Shown here one piece after another: positions 41,681-49,916 of a stretch of DNA of 64,000 bases; position 1 is the first letter of the stretch, and each line of letters starts with the position of its first letter. Origin of the DNA: Flavobacterium branchiicola (lineage in GTDB: Bacteria > Bacteroidota > Bacteroidia > Flavobacteriales > Flavobacteriaceae); assembly GCF_018383905.1 (NCBI RefSeq), contig NZ_JAGYWA010000001.1, forward strand, positions 248,001 to 312,000, read 5' to 3'. The notes below the pieces were generated by a model. The model searched no databases and had not been told where the DNA came from. It saw only the letters and a program-made list of their open reading frames with translations. Both the position numbers and the translations under genes were made by a program.

Positions 41681-42814
41681 TTATTTATTCAAAAATTCAA
41701 GAACAGAATCTGTAATAAATTTAATTTGCTCATCATCGAGTTCTGTATGCATTGGTAAAGCAATAACTTCCTGAACTAACTGATTTGTAACTGGAAATTG
41801 TTCTTCTTTATAACGAGTATCAACGTAAGCCTTTTGAGAGTGCAACGGAATTGGATAATAAATTGCACATGGAATTGCTTTATCCAATAAATGCTGCATC
41901 AAAGCATTACGATCTGCATCGATAATTCTTAAAACATATTGATGAAAAACATGGTCATTTTCGTTTGCATCAAAATCTGGCGTAATAATATGTCTGTTAC
42001 CTGCAAAAGCTGCATTGTATTTTGTTGCTGCTAAACGACGTGCTTTATTATATTCATCTAATAAAGGTAGTTTCGCATTTAAAACTCCGGCCTGAATACT
42101 ATCTAAACGAGAATTCACTCCAACAACATCATGATGGTAACGCTCGTACATTCCGTGATTTACGATTCCGCGGATAATGTGCGCCAATTTATCATCATTT
42201 GTAAAAATTGCTCCACCATCACCGTAACATCCTAAGTTTTTAGATGGAAAGAATGAAGTTGCAGCTACATGTCCGATTACTCCAACTTTAGTTTTTTCTC
42301 CCGATTTTGAAATATAGTCAGCACCGATAGCCTGTGCATTATCCTCAATTACATATAAATTATGTTCAGCAGCAATTTCCATAATTGCATCCATATTGGC
42401 TGCACGTCCAAATAAATGTACCGGAACAATTGCTTTTGTTTTTGGCGTAATTGCTTTTTTAATTGCGTCGATATCAATGTTCATATTTACCATATCAACA
42501 TCAACCAAAACAGGCGTCAATTGCAGCAAAGCAATAACCTCAACAGTTGCTGCAAAAGTAAAATCAGCCGTAATAACCTCGTCACCTGGTTTTAAATCTA
42601 ATCCCATCATTGCAATTTGCAAAGCATCTGTACCATTTGCACACGGAATTACATGTTTTGCCCCTAAATAGTCTTCCAGATTTTTTTGAAACTGATGAAC
42701 CAAAGGTCCATTGATATAAGTATTTGTATCTAAAACTTCCTGAATTGAAGCATCAACAGTAGATTTTATTTTTTCATATTGACTTTTTAAGTCAACCATT
42801 TGAATTTTTTTCAT
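41681..42814 (-). CDS. DegT/DnrJ/EryC1/StrS-family aminotransferase
   Basis: A 377-aa PLP enzyme that aminates nucleotide-linked keto sugars. Motifs: IPCANGTDALQIAMMGLDLK, GDEVITADFTFAATVEVIAL, VIEDNAQAIGADY, and the PLP lysine in SFFPSKNLGCYGDGGAIFTN; also VNSRLDSIQAGVL. WbpE-like enzymes for acetamido sugars are the closest type by eye. ATG at 42814 is chosen over a TTG two codons before. It is followed by galE. Confidence 0.93.
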   Translation of the reverse strand: MKKIQMVDLKSQYEKIKSTVDASIQEVLDTNTYINGPLVHQFQKNLEDYLGAKHVIPCANGTDALQIAMMGLDLKPGDEVITADFTFAATVEVIALLQLTPVLVDVDMVNMNIDIDAIKKAITPKTKAIVPVHLFGRAANMDAIMEIAAEHNLYVIEDNAQAIGADYISKSGEKTKVGVIGHVAATSFFPSKNLGCYGDGGAIFTNDDKLAHIIRGIVNHGMYERYHHDVVGVNSRLDSIQAGVLNAKLPLLDEYNKARRLAATKYNAAFAGNRHIITPDFDANENDHVFHQYVLRIIDADRNALMQHLLDKAIPCAIYYPIPLHSQKAYVDTRYKEEQFPVTNQLVQEVIALPMHTELDDEQIKFITDSVLEFLNK

Positions 42815-42948
42815 TTTCAATTATATTTAAACTAAAGACCTGATTTTAAAACAGAATCTTTAAAAGGAGCAACAAAAATAGTTATTTAATATGGGCAAAC
42901 CAATGAAAATAATCGAAAGAAATGTAATTTAGCCACAAAAACAAACAG

Positions 42949-44190
42949 ATGCTTTTTCTATATAATTTAGTTATTTCTATTGCGGGGTTTTTTCTGAAAA
43001 TTGTAGCTCTTTTTAGTCCGAAAATTAAACTTTTTGTTGATGGCCGCAAAAATGTTTTCACCATTCTGGAAGAAAAAATCAAACCTTCAGACAAGACGAT
43101 CTGGTTTCATTCGGCATCACTTGGAGAATACGAACAAGGACTTCCTGTTATAGAAAAAATAAAAGAAAAATACCCATCCCATAAAATCATTGTAACCTTT
43201 TTTTCCCCTTCTGGATACGAAGTGCGTAAAAATAACACAGTTGCAGATGTTACACTTTACCTTCCGTTGGACACTAAAGCAAATGCAACAAAATTTATAG
43301 CACTAGTTCACCCTGAATTAGCATTCTTTATTAAATACGAATTTTGGTTAAACTATTTAAAGGAATTAGAAACAAAGAAAATCCCTACTTATTTAATTTC
43401 AGGGATTTTCAGAGACAACCAAATGTTCTTTAAATGGTATGGAGGTTTCTACCGAAAAGCCTTAAAAGCATTTTCTTATTTTTTTGTTCAGAATGAAAAA
43501 TCAAAAGATAAAATTGAATCTATAGGATTTCAGAATGTAGTTGTTTCCGGAGATACCCGTTTTGACCGCGTTAATGCCATTTTAGAAAGAGACAACTCAC
43601 TTGATTTTATCGAAAGTTTCAAAAATAACAAACCTACTATTGTAATAGGCAGCTCGTGGCCAAAAGATGAAACCTTATTAATAGAATACATTAATCAGAC
43701 TTCAGAAAATGTAAAGCTTATTATTGCACCACATAATATAAAACAAGATCAGATTTCAAATTTAAAAGCACAACTCACAAAACCTGCTGTACTCTTTTCA
43801 GATAAGAGCAACGCTGGTAACCTATCAGATTATAGTGTTTTTATTATTGATACCGTTGGTTTATTAACCAAAATCTATAGCTACGGAACAATCGCCTACG
43901 TAGGAGGTGGTTTTGGAAATCCGGGCGTTCATAATATATTAGAACCAGCAACATTTGGATTACCAATTATAATTGGCCCCAACTATTCGCATTTTGCAGA
44001 AGCTATTGAACTAGTTAAACTTGGCGGATGTATTTCAATCTCTAATAAAGAAGAATTAAAAGAAAATCTAGACCTATTAATACATGATCAAAATTTTCTC
44101 AACGAAAAGAGCGAAATCTGTAAATCTTTCATTCAGAACAATACAGGAGCTACAAATATCATCTTGAAAATGGTCTCTGAAACGATTTAA
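42949..44190 (+). CDS. waaA: 3-deoxy-D-manno-octulosonic acid (Kdo) transferase
   Basis: A 413-aa inner-membrane-associated glycosyltransferase that attaches Kdo to lipid A precursors. N-terminal membrane anchor LFLYNLVISIAGFFLKIVAL; then IWFHSASLGEYEQGLPVIEK (active-site Glu), FFSPSGYEV, VYLPLD-like TLYLPLD, FIKYEFWLNYL, and GGGFGNPGVHNILEPATFGL. Divergent from the DegT-galE unit, consistent with lipopolysaccharide-type surface chemistry on both sides. Confidence 0.94.
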   Translation: MLFLYNLVISIAGFFLKIVALFSPKIKLFVDGRKNVFTILEEKIKPSDKTIWFHSASLGEYEQGLPVIEKIKEKYPSHKIIVTFFSPSGYEVRKNNTVADVTLYLPLDTKANATKFIALVHPELAFFIKYEFWLNYLKELETKKIPTYLISGIFRDNQMFFKWYGGFYRKALKAFSYFFVQNEKSKDKIESIGFQNVVVSGDTRFDRVNAILERDNSLDFIESFKNNKPTIVIGSSWPKDETLLIEYINQTSENVKLIIAPHNIKQDQISNLKAQLTKPAVLFSDKSNAGNLSDYSVFIIDTVGLLTKIYSYGTIAYVGGGFGNPGVHNILEPATFGLPIIIGPNYSHFAEAIELVKLGGCISISNKEELKENLDLLIHDQNFLNEKSEICKSFIQNNTGATNIILKMVSETI

Positions 44191-44531
44191 AATTTCAAAA
44201 AGCTAGTTTTAACCTCCAGACAGTTAAAAAACACTTAAGACTAGAACTTATTTTATTTTTAGCGTTTATAGAATACTCAGCCAAAATCAAAATAAAGTGC
44301 AAAGCGCACCCTATAAATAGTCATTTCTTTTGCAGAATATTCAACAACTAATAATTTCTGCAAAAAATACAACAATACAAACATTTTTTGTCGTTTTGGC
44401 ATATTATTTGATAACTAAGATAATCGTGAGCGATGAAAATATTTTAAAAAAAAAATAAAAAAATATTTTACATATTAAAAAATTTATATCTTTGCCACGA
44501 ATTAATAATTAACCTTTTATAATAAAGTAAG
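44191..44531 (+). other. Intergenic region with promoter of the heptad lipoprotein
   Basis: 341 bp, no gene. Near the right end TATCTTTG at 44487-44494 fits a -7 box, 38 nt before the ATG; upstream of it are A/T runs (AAAATATTTT repeated twice) and no TTG. No structured RNA could be recognised in the first 250 bp. Confidence 0.5.
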
Positions 44532-44756
44532 ATGAAAAAAGTATTTTTAAGTTTAGCTGTTGTTGCTGTTTTAACTGTTGTATCTTGTAAAAAAGCTGAC
44601 GCTGCAGCTGAAACTGCTGTAGATTCTACTGCTGTTGCTGTTGATTCTGCTGCTGCTGTAGTTGATTCTGCTGCTACAACTGTTGACTCTGCTGCTGCAA
44701 AAGTTGATTCTGCTGCTACTAAAGTAGAAGAAGCTGCTAAAGAAGTAAAAAAATAA
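44532..44756 (+). CDS. Alanine-zipper heptad lipoprotein, Lpp-like in architecture
   Basis: A 74-aa protein. Signal peptide KKVFLSLAVVAVLTVVSC with lipobox Cys19. The mature part is 56 residues, of which most is six heptads with Val at 30, 37, 44, 51, 58, 65 and 72 and mostly Ala at +3 and +4; VDSAAAV-type units repeat also at the DNA level. It ends EVKK. E. coli Lpp has a 58-residue mature coiled coil with alanine-rich core and a C-terminal Lys joined to peptidoglycan. Homology is not claimed; the shape is the same. Two terminators follow. Confidence 0.85.
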   Translation: MKKVFLSLAVVAVLTVVSCKKADAAAETAVDSTAVAVDSAAAVVDSAATTVDSAAAKVDSAATKVEEAAKEVKK

Positions 44757-44781
44757 TTAGAACCTAAATTCTAAAGATTTT

Positions 44782-44809
44782 AAAACCATCCATCGTGATG
44801 GTTTTTTTT
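44782..44809 (+). terminator. Terminator of the heptad lipoprotein gene
   Basis: 9-bp stem AAAACCATC/GATGGTTTT, loop of 6 nt, followed by T. Confidence 0.8.
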
Positions 44810-44842
44810 ATGTTCAAAATTTTAAATCCGAACATAACTCAT

Positions 44843-44878
44843 AAAAAAAAGCGTTTACAAAAAGTAAACGCTTTTTTT
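44843..44878 (-). terminator. Terminator of the DUF1508 gene
   Basis: Stem AAAAAAGCGTTTAC (44845-44858) with GTAAACGCTTTTTT (44864-44877), 5-nt loop. A run of A on the left gives the T tail on the minus strand. Confidence 0.85.
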
Positions 44879-44896
44879 TATATAACCAACCTCAGA

Positions 44897-45274
44897 TTAA
44901 TCCATTTCATCCTCAGCCATTTCTTCTTCATCTTCAAAAATTGATTCATTTGACGAAAAATCCAAGATCTCAGACTTTGCCGCATAATTCACAATTTCTT
45001 TAATCCCCTTTTGCAAAAGCAATTCTGTAGTGTATTTTCGACTTGTTGCAAAATGAACCTCCCCCAACATCAATTTAAAAAAATACTTCCCGCCAGAGCC
45101 TTTAAATTTCAAAAATTTAGCCTGATCTATATTCGCTTTAAACTTTTCAATATCCTCCTCCCCTTCAAACTTCAATTCATAACTCAAACTCGTAAAAATC
45201 ACTTTTCCTTTTCGGGAAGTGAAAACAAATTTATATTCATCGTTAAATCGCCTGCTAATAACGAATGCACCCAT
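44897..45274 (-). CDS. DUF1508 (YegP-like) protein
   Basis: A 125-aa cytoplasmic protein. It has two YegP-like repeats, FVISRRFNDEYKFVFTSRKG..IFTSLSYE and KYFFKLMLGEVHFATSRKYT, ending with a helix GIKEIVNYA. An acidic tail (EDEEEMAEDEMD) follows. The function of the family is unknown. The gene lies between the terminator at 44843 and the octamer array, whose first units begin 42 bp upstream of the start codon, so array length could affect its promoter. Confidence 0.8.
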   Translation of the reverse strand: MGAFVISRRFNDEYKFVFTSRKGKVIFTSLSYELKFEGEEDIEKFKANIDQAKFLKFKGSGGKYFFKLMLGEVHFATSRKYTTELLLQKGIKEIVNYAAKSEILDFSSNESIFEDEEEMAEDEMD

Positions 45275-45315
45275 TTATAATTTTAGATTTTAGATTGTTG
45301 ATTTTAGATTTCCGC

Positions 45316-45579
45316 AGATTCTTAGATTCTTAGATTCTTAGATTCTTAGATTCTTAGATTCTTAGATTCTTAGATTCTTAGATTCTTAGATTCTTAGATT
45401 CTTAGATTCTTAGATTCTTAGATTCTTAGATTCTTAGATTCTTAGATTCTTAGATTCTTAGATTCTTAGATTCTTAGATTCTTAGATTCTTAGATTCTTA
45501 GATTCTTAGATTCTTAGATTCTTAGATTCTTAGATTCTTAGATTCTTAGATTCTTAGATTCTTAGATTCTTAGATTCTT
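45316..45579. repeat. Perfect tandem octamer array, (AGATTCTT) x 33
   Basis: 264 bp of the unit AGATTCTT with no mismatch in any of 33 copies. It cannot code: the 8-nt period shifts through all frames and meets TAG on the plus strand or TAA on the minus strand in every frame within 24 nt. Degenerate relatives (TTTTAGATT) lie just left of it. A perfect hairpin abuts its right end. Confidence 0.98.
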
Positions 45580-45610
45580 CAAAATAAATTACTTCGCAAT
45601 TTATTTTGAA
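45578..45610. repeat. Hairpin abutting the octamer array
   Basis: Perfect 13-bp inverted repeat TTCAAAATAAATT (45578-45590) and AATTTATTTTGAA (45598-45610) with loop ACTTCGC; it overlaps the array's last two bases. Confidence 0.75.
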
Positions 45611-45631
45611 ATGAAAGTTTACACCATAAAA

Positions 45632-45657
45632 AAAGCCTCTTCAAAAGAAGAGGCTTT
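45632..45657 (-). terminator. Terminator of the tRNA-Gly/tRNA-Leu unit
   Basis: 11-bp stem AAAGCCTCTTC/GAAGAGGCTTT with AAAA loop, 2 nt past the 3' end of tRNA-Leu, T run on the minus strand. Confidence 0.9.
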
Positions 45658-45659
45658 AG

Positions 45660-45745
45660 TACTCAGAGCGGGACTTGAACCCGCACGAACATTGCTGTTC
45701 ACTGGATTTTAAGTCCAGCGTGTCTACCAATTTCACCATCCGAGC
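45660..45745 (-). tRNA. tRNA-Leu (anticodon TAA)
   Basis: 86 nt on the minus strand, with the D-loop GGTAGACAC, anticodon stem CTGGA/TCCAG with loop CTTAAAA, a long variable arm (TGAACAGCAATGTTCG) as expected for leucine, T arm GCGGGTTCAAGTCCCGC and discriminator A. Position 1 pairs G-T. CCA not encoded. Confidence 0.95.
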
Positions 45746-45759
45746 ATTATATGGTTTTG

Positions 45760-45832
45760 AGCGAAAAACGGGGCTCGAACCCGCGACCTCGACCTTGGCA
45801 AGGTCGCGCTCTACCAACTGAGCTATTTTCGC
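45760..45832 (-). tRNA. tRNA-Gly (anticodon GCC)
   Basis: 73 nt on the minus strand: acceptor GCGAAAA/TTTTCGC, anticodon stem CGACC/GGTCG with loop TTGCCAA, T arm GCGGGTTCGAGCCCCGT, discriminator T. First gene of a two-tRNA unit with tRNA-Leu 14 nt downstream. Together with the TCC copies it covers glycine codons GGA and GGC/GGT. Confidence 0.96.
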
Positions 45833-45886
45833 ATTTCAAATCTTTTTAAGAACTCACAACACTTGATTTGTTTCGTATTGCGAGTG

Positions 45887-45916
45887 CAAATTTAGGACAT
45901 TTATTCAATTACACAA
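45887..45916 (-). promoter_or_regulatory. Promoter of the tRNA-Gly/tRNA-Leu unit
   Basis: On the minus strand TTG (45914-45916), a 19-bp spacer, and TAAATTTG (45887-45894), followed by CAC as at both tRNA-Gly(TCC) copies. Leader to the tRNA about 50 nt. Confidence 0.7.
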
Positions 45917-45992
45917 GCGTTTTTTAAAAAAATATTTCACTTATTTTATAACTTTCTGATAACCTAAACTTTAAACTTGAAAATTTTTATTA

Positions 45993-48599
45993 TTATTTTT
46001 TGACCAGCATTCTTTTAATCTCATTCAGTTTCATTAGTGCTTCTACCGGAGTAATTGCATTAATGTCCAGACTTAAAATTTCTTCTTTTATTTCTTCAAG
46101 CAAAGGATCATCCAAATTAAAGAAACTCATTTGCATTTCATCATTTGCTGCTTTAATTCCATTTAATGCATCACTTGAATGATTCTTTTCTAATTTCTTT
46201 AAAAGCTTCTGTGCTTTTGAAATAACAAGCTGAGGCATTCCAGCCATTTTAGCTACATGAATTCCGAAACTATGCGCACTTCCTCCTTTTACCAGCTTCC
46301 TAACAAACAACACTGTATCTTTCAATTCCTTTACAGCAACATTGTAGTTTTGAATTCTAGGCAACGATTCTGTCATTTCATTTAATTCATGATAATGCGT
46401 TGCAAAAAGCGTTTTTGCTCTTCCTGGATGTTCGTGCAGGAATTCAGCAATAGCCCAAGCAATAGAGATTCCATCATACGTACTTGTTCCTCTTCCAATT
46501 TCATCCAGCAATACCAAACTTCTGTCTGAAATATTATTCAAAATAGAAGCGGTCTCATTCATCTCAACCATAAAAGTAGATTCTCCCATGGAAATATTAT
46601 CCGAAGCTCCAACTCTGGTAAAGATTTTATCCACAATTCCCATTCTAACACTATCAGCAGGAACAAAACTTCCCATTTGAGCCAAAAGGACAATCAGCGC
46701 CGTTTGTCTTAAAATAGCAGACTTACCCGACATGTTAGGCCCGGTAATCATGATAATCTGCTGAGTCTCTCTATCAAGAAAAACATCATTGGCGATATAT
46801 GGTGTTCCTACCGGTAATTGTTTTTCAATTACAGGATGTCTTCCATTTTTAATTTCTAATTCAAACGTTTCATCAATTTCAGGACGCACGTATTTATTCT
46901 CAATAGCCAATTGCGTAAATGAACACAAACAATCTAATTGCGCCACCAGATTTGCATTCATTTGAACTGGCTTTATATATGTTGCGATCCAGGCAACCAA
47001 CTGCTCAAAAAGATCTGTTTCAATTTTATAAATTCGCTCTTCTGCCCCTAAGATTTTAGTTTCGTATTCTTTTAATTCCTCAGTAATATATCGTTCTGCA
47101 TTTACCAAAGTTTGTTTACGAATCCATTCTGTCGGAACCTTATCTTTATGTGTATTTCTAACTTCGATATAATATCCAAAAACATTATTAAAAGAAATTT
47201 TTAGAGAAGAAATTCCTGTTCGCTCCGATTCTCTTTTTTCGATTCCTTCTAAATATTCTTTTCCGGAAGTCGAAATCGCACGTAACTCATCCAGTTCTTC
47301 ACTAATTCCTTTTGCAATCGCATTTCCTTTTGCAATTGCCACCGGCGCATCCTGATTTAAAGTTATTTTGATTTTTTCTCTTAATAGATCACAGGCGTGC
47401 AAACTATCTCCAATAACTTTTACTGCTTCCTGCGGACTTTCAAGCGCCAAGGTTTTAATTGGAATTATAGCATCTAAAGATTCTTTTAAATAAACAATCT
47501 CTCTTGGTGATACTTTTCCAGCTGCAATTTTAGAAATTAAACGCTCTAAATCTGAAATCTGCTTTATCTGATATTGAATATTATGCAGAATTTCAGGATT
47601 CGATTTTAAGTAATCTACTACTTCATGTCGGCTTTTTACTTTATTGCCATCTTTTAATGGCAATGCCAACCAACGTTTTAACAAACGGCCTCCCATTGGA
47701 GAAAGCGTTTTATCGATAACATCCAGAAGTGTAACCGCATTTGGATTATAACTATGATATAATTCTAAGTTTCTGATTGTAAAACGATCCATCCACACAT
47801 AAGCATCTTCTGCTATACGCTGAATTGCCGTAATATGCTGTACACGGTTATGTTGTGTCTCAGATAAATAATACAGAATCGCACCCGATGCAATAATTCC
47901 CTCTTTTAACTCTTCGACACCAAAACCTTTTAATGAAGTGGTTTGAAAATGTTTTGTCAGGGTTTCTAAAGCATAATCTTCTTTATAAATCCAGTCTTCC
48001 AGGTAGAAACTATGAAAATCTTCTCCAAAAGCACTTTTAAAATCATTTTTATTATTCTTAGGAACCAAAACTTCGCTTGGATTAAAATTCTGCAAAAGCT
48101 TGTCAATATATTCAGCATTTCCCTGTGCTGTCAAAAATTCCCCTGTTGAAACATCCAGAAAGGATACCCCAATATTTTTATTAGCAAAATAAACTGATGC
48201 TAAAAAGTTATTCGATTTTGACTGTAAAACCTCATCATTTAAAGAAACTCCCGGCGTTACAAGCTCTGTTACTCCTCTTTTAACGATTGTTTTTGTCATT
48301 TTAGGATCTTCAAGCTGATCACAAATTGCAACACGAAGTCCTGCTTTTACTAATTTTGGCAAATAAGTATTAACCGAGTGATGCGGAAAACCGGCCAAAG
48401 CAGTTTCAGTTTCAGATCCTGCACCTCTTTTAGTTAATGTAATTCCAAGAATTTTAGAAGCTCTAATGGCGTCTTCTCCAAAGGTTTCATAAAAATCTCC
48501 TACTCTGAAAAGCAGACATGCATCAGGATATTTACTCTTGATTTCGTTGTACTGTTTCATTAAAGGTGTTTCTTTCACCACTTTTTCTTTAGCTGCCAA
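45993..48599 (-). CDS. mutS: DNA mismatch repair protein MutS
   Basis: An 868-aa protein that recognises mismatches and starts methyl-independent or nick-directed repair. The mismatch wedge motif is [12 protein letters not shown] near residue 32-43. The clamp and connector domains follow, then Walker [17 protein letters not shown] near residue 618, Walker [17 protein letters not shown], and the ATPase His in [12 protein letters not shown]. Full length, with C-terminal domain [17 protein letters not shown]. Proximity to a 33-copy perfect octamer array is of note, since such arrays slip when repair fails. Confidence 0.98.
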   Translation of the reverse strand: MAAKEKVVKETPLMKQYNEIKSKYPDACLLFRVGDFYETFGEDAIRASKILGITLTKRGAGSETETALAGFPHHSVNTYLPKLVKAGLRVAICDQLEDPKMTKTIVKRGVTELVTPGVSLNDEVLQSKSNNFLASVYFANKNIGVSFLDVSTGEFLTAQGNAEYIDKLLQNFNPSEVLVPKNNKNDFKSAFGEDFHSFYLEDWIYKEDYALETLTKHFQTTSLKGFGVEELKEGIIASGAILYYLSETQHNRVQHITAIQRIAEDAYVWMDRFTIRNLELYHSYNPNAVTLLDVIDKTLSPMGGRLLKRWLALPLKDGNKVKSRHEVVDYLKSNPEILHNIQYQIKQISDLERLISKIAAGKVSPREIVYLKESLDAIIPIKTLALESPQEAVKVIGDSLHACDLLREKIKITLNQDAPVAIAKGNAIAKGISEELDELRAISTSGKEYLEGIEKRESERTGISSLKISFNNVFGYYIEVRNTHKDKVPTEWIRKQTLVNAERYITEELKEYETKILGAEERIYKIETDLFEQLVAWIATYIKPVQMNANLVAQLDCLCSFTQLAIENKYVRPEIDETFELEIKNGRHPVIEKQLPVGTPYIANDVFLDRETQQIIMITGPNMSGKSAILRQTALIVLLAQMGSFVPADSVRMGIVDKIFTRVGASDNISMGESTFMVEMNETASILNNISDRSLVLLDEIGRGTSTYDGISIAWAIAEFLHEHPGRAKTLFATHYHELNEMTESLPRIQNYNVAVKELKDTVLFVRKLVKGGSAHSFGIHVAKMAGMPQLVISKAQKLLKKLEKNHSSDALNGIKAANDEMQMSFFNLDDPLLEEIKEEILSLDINAITPVEALMKLNEIKRMLVKK

Positions 48600-48722
48600 A
48601 TTATTATATTTTTAAATGAAAAATTAAGACAGCGAATTTATGCTTTTTTGAAAGAATATAAAAAGCTTCAAAAATTAAAATATTTTTAAGATATTTTTAA
48701 GCGCACATTTAAGATTTTTACA

Positions 48723-48730
48723 TAGATTTG
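48723..48730 (+). promoter_or_regulatory. -7 box of the DUF1573 gene
   Basis: TAGATTTG, 27 nt before the ATG at 48758. An upstream TTG at 48728 that would lengthen the frame lies inside this box and cannot be the start. Confidence 0.6.
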
Positions 48731-48757
48731 TTTATAATTAAAAACAAAGACCCTAAA

Positions 48758-49189
48758 ATGAAAAAAATAATTTTATTTGTTATGCTAGCTGTAGTTGGAA
48801 TTACAGCTGCAAATGCACAAAGCACTAAAAAAGCAAAAGCTACTAAAGTTGCTAAAATTGAAGGAGCTGGAATGGCTTTTGAAACTGAAACTATTGACTA
48901 CGGAACTATCGCTCATAATGCTGATGGTAAACGTGAGTTTGTTTTTGTAAACAACGGAACTAAACCATTAATCATTACAAACACACAAGGATCTTGTGGT
49001 TGTACTGTACCAACTACACCAAAAGAGCCAATCGCTCCAGGTGCAAAAGGTATTATTGGTGTAAAATATGCTACTGACAGAGTTGGTGCTTTTACTAAAA
49101 CTGTAACTGTAACTTCTAATGCTGAAGGACAACCAACAAAAGTACTTACTATTAAAGGTACTGTTTTACCAGATCCTGTAAAAAGTTAA
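48758..49189 (+). CDS. DUF1573 exported protein
   Basis: A 143-aa protein with signal peptide KKIILFVMLAVVGITAANAQ. A single Ig-like (ASPM/SPD-2/Hydin-type) domain follows: FETETIDYGTIAHNADGKRE, FVFVNNGTKPLIITN, the family signature SCGCTVPTTPKEPIAPGAKG, and VKYATDRVGAFTKTVTVTSN. Two cysteines in CGC may form a disulfide or bind metal. Common in Bacteroidota; role unknown, presumed periplasmic. Confidence 0.9.
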   Translation: MKKIILFVMLAVVGITAANAQSTKKAKATKVAKIEGAGMAFETETIDYGTIAHNADGKREFVFVNNGTKPLIITNTQGSCGCTVPTTPKEPIAPGAKGIIGVKYATDRVGAFTKTVTVTSNAEGQPTKVLTIKGTVLPDPVKS

Positions 49190-49213
49190 TCTGAAAACAA
49201 AATAAAATAATCG

Positions 49214-49245
49214 AAAAAGCTTCCTTATCTTTGGAAGCTTTTTTT
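49214..49245 (+). terminator. Terminator of the DUF1573 gene
   Basis: 11-bp stem AAAAAGCTTCC/GGAAGCTTTTT with an 8-nt loop and T run. Confidence 0.88.
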
Positions 49246-49265
49246 ATGCTCTGAATACAACACCA

Positions 49266-49808
49266 ATGAGAAAACTTGAAAACAGCGAGCTGGATCGCAA
49301 ATCAATTGAAGATTTTAAAAAATCAGATAAAACACCTTTAATATTAGTATTAGACGATATTCGCAGTTTGCATAATATCGGATCTGTTTTTAGAACTGCT
49401 GATGCTTTTCTAATTGAAAAAATCATTCTGTGTGGTATTACGGCTACTCCGCCGAATAAAGAAATTCATAAAACTGCTCTTGGTGCAACTGAAACTGTAG
49501 CCTGGGAACATCATGAAAATGTTTTGGAGGTTATTCAAAATTTAAAAAAAGACAATGTCCTGACAATGGCAATTGAACAAGTTGAGAGTGCTGTTTTTCT
49601 TCAGGATTTTAAAGTTGAAAAAAATCAAAAATATGCATTGGTTTTTGGAAATGAAGTTTTTGGTGTAGCTCAGGAAGCTGTTGCAATATGTGATGGCTGT
49701 ATAGAAATTCCACAGCTTGGAACCAAACATTCCCTTAATATTGCTGTTAGTGCCGGAATTGTAGTTTGGGATTTATTTCAGAAATTAAACTGGCCTAACG
49801 CTGTTTAA
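49266..49808 (+). CDS. TrmH/SpoU-family RNA methyltransferase
   Basis: A 180-aa SPOUT enzyme for 2'-O-methylation. Motif 1 is LDDIRSLHNIGSVFRTADAF, motif 2 ALVFGNEVFGVAQEAVAICD, and motif 3 IPQLGTKHSLNIAVSAGIVV. It lacks the N-terminal substrate-binding domain of the larger RlmB, so TrmL/TrmH-like tRNA modification is more probable than rRNA, but the target cannot be fixed from sequence. The start codon lies about 20 nt beyond the terminator hairpin of the DUF1573 gene. Confidence 0.9.
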   Translation: MRKLENSELDRKSIEDFKKSDKTPLILVLDDIRSLHNIGSVFRTADAFLIEKIILCGITATPPNKEIHKTALGATETVAWEHHENVLEVIQNLKKDNVLTMAIEQVESAVFLQDFKVEKNQKYALVFGNEVFGVAQEAVAICDGCIEIPQLGTKHSLNIAVSAGIVVWDLFQKLNWPNAV

Positions 49809-49818
49809 AATACATTTT

Positions 49819-49856
49819 ACCCAATGCAAAAATGTTATTTTACATTGGGTTTTCTC
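49819..49856 (+). terminator. Terminator of the RNA methyltransferase gene
   Basis: 8-bp stem ACCCAATG/CATTGGGT with a 16-nt loop and T-rich end. Confidence 0.7.
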
Positions 49857-49916
49857 TTTAAATGTTAGAAATCGAAATATATTTTTTTATTCTTATAAAA
49901 TCGATACTTTTATAAA

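Noticed and set aside
44191..44486. Structured RNA upstream of the heptad lipoprotein
   Set aside because: Only short A/T stems could be drawn and no known motif was recognised.
45316..45579. CRISPR-like regular array
   Set aside because: Units are 8 bp with no spacers at all, and no cas genes are present; this is a microsatellite.
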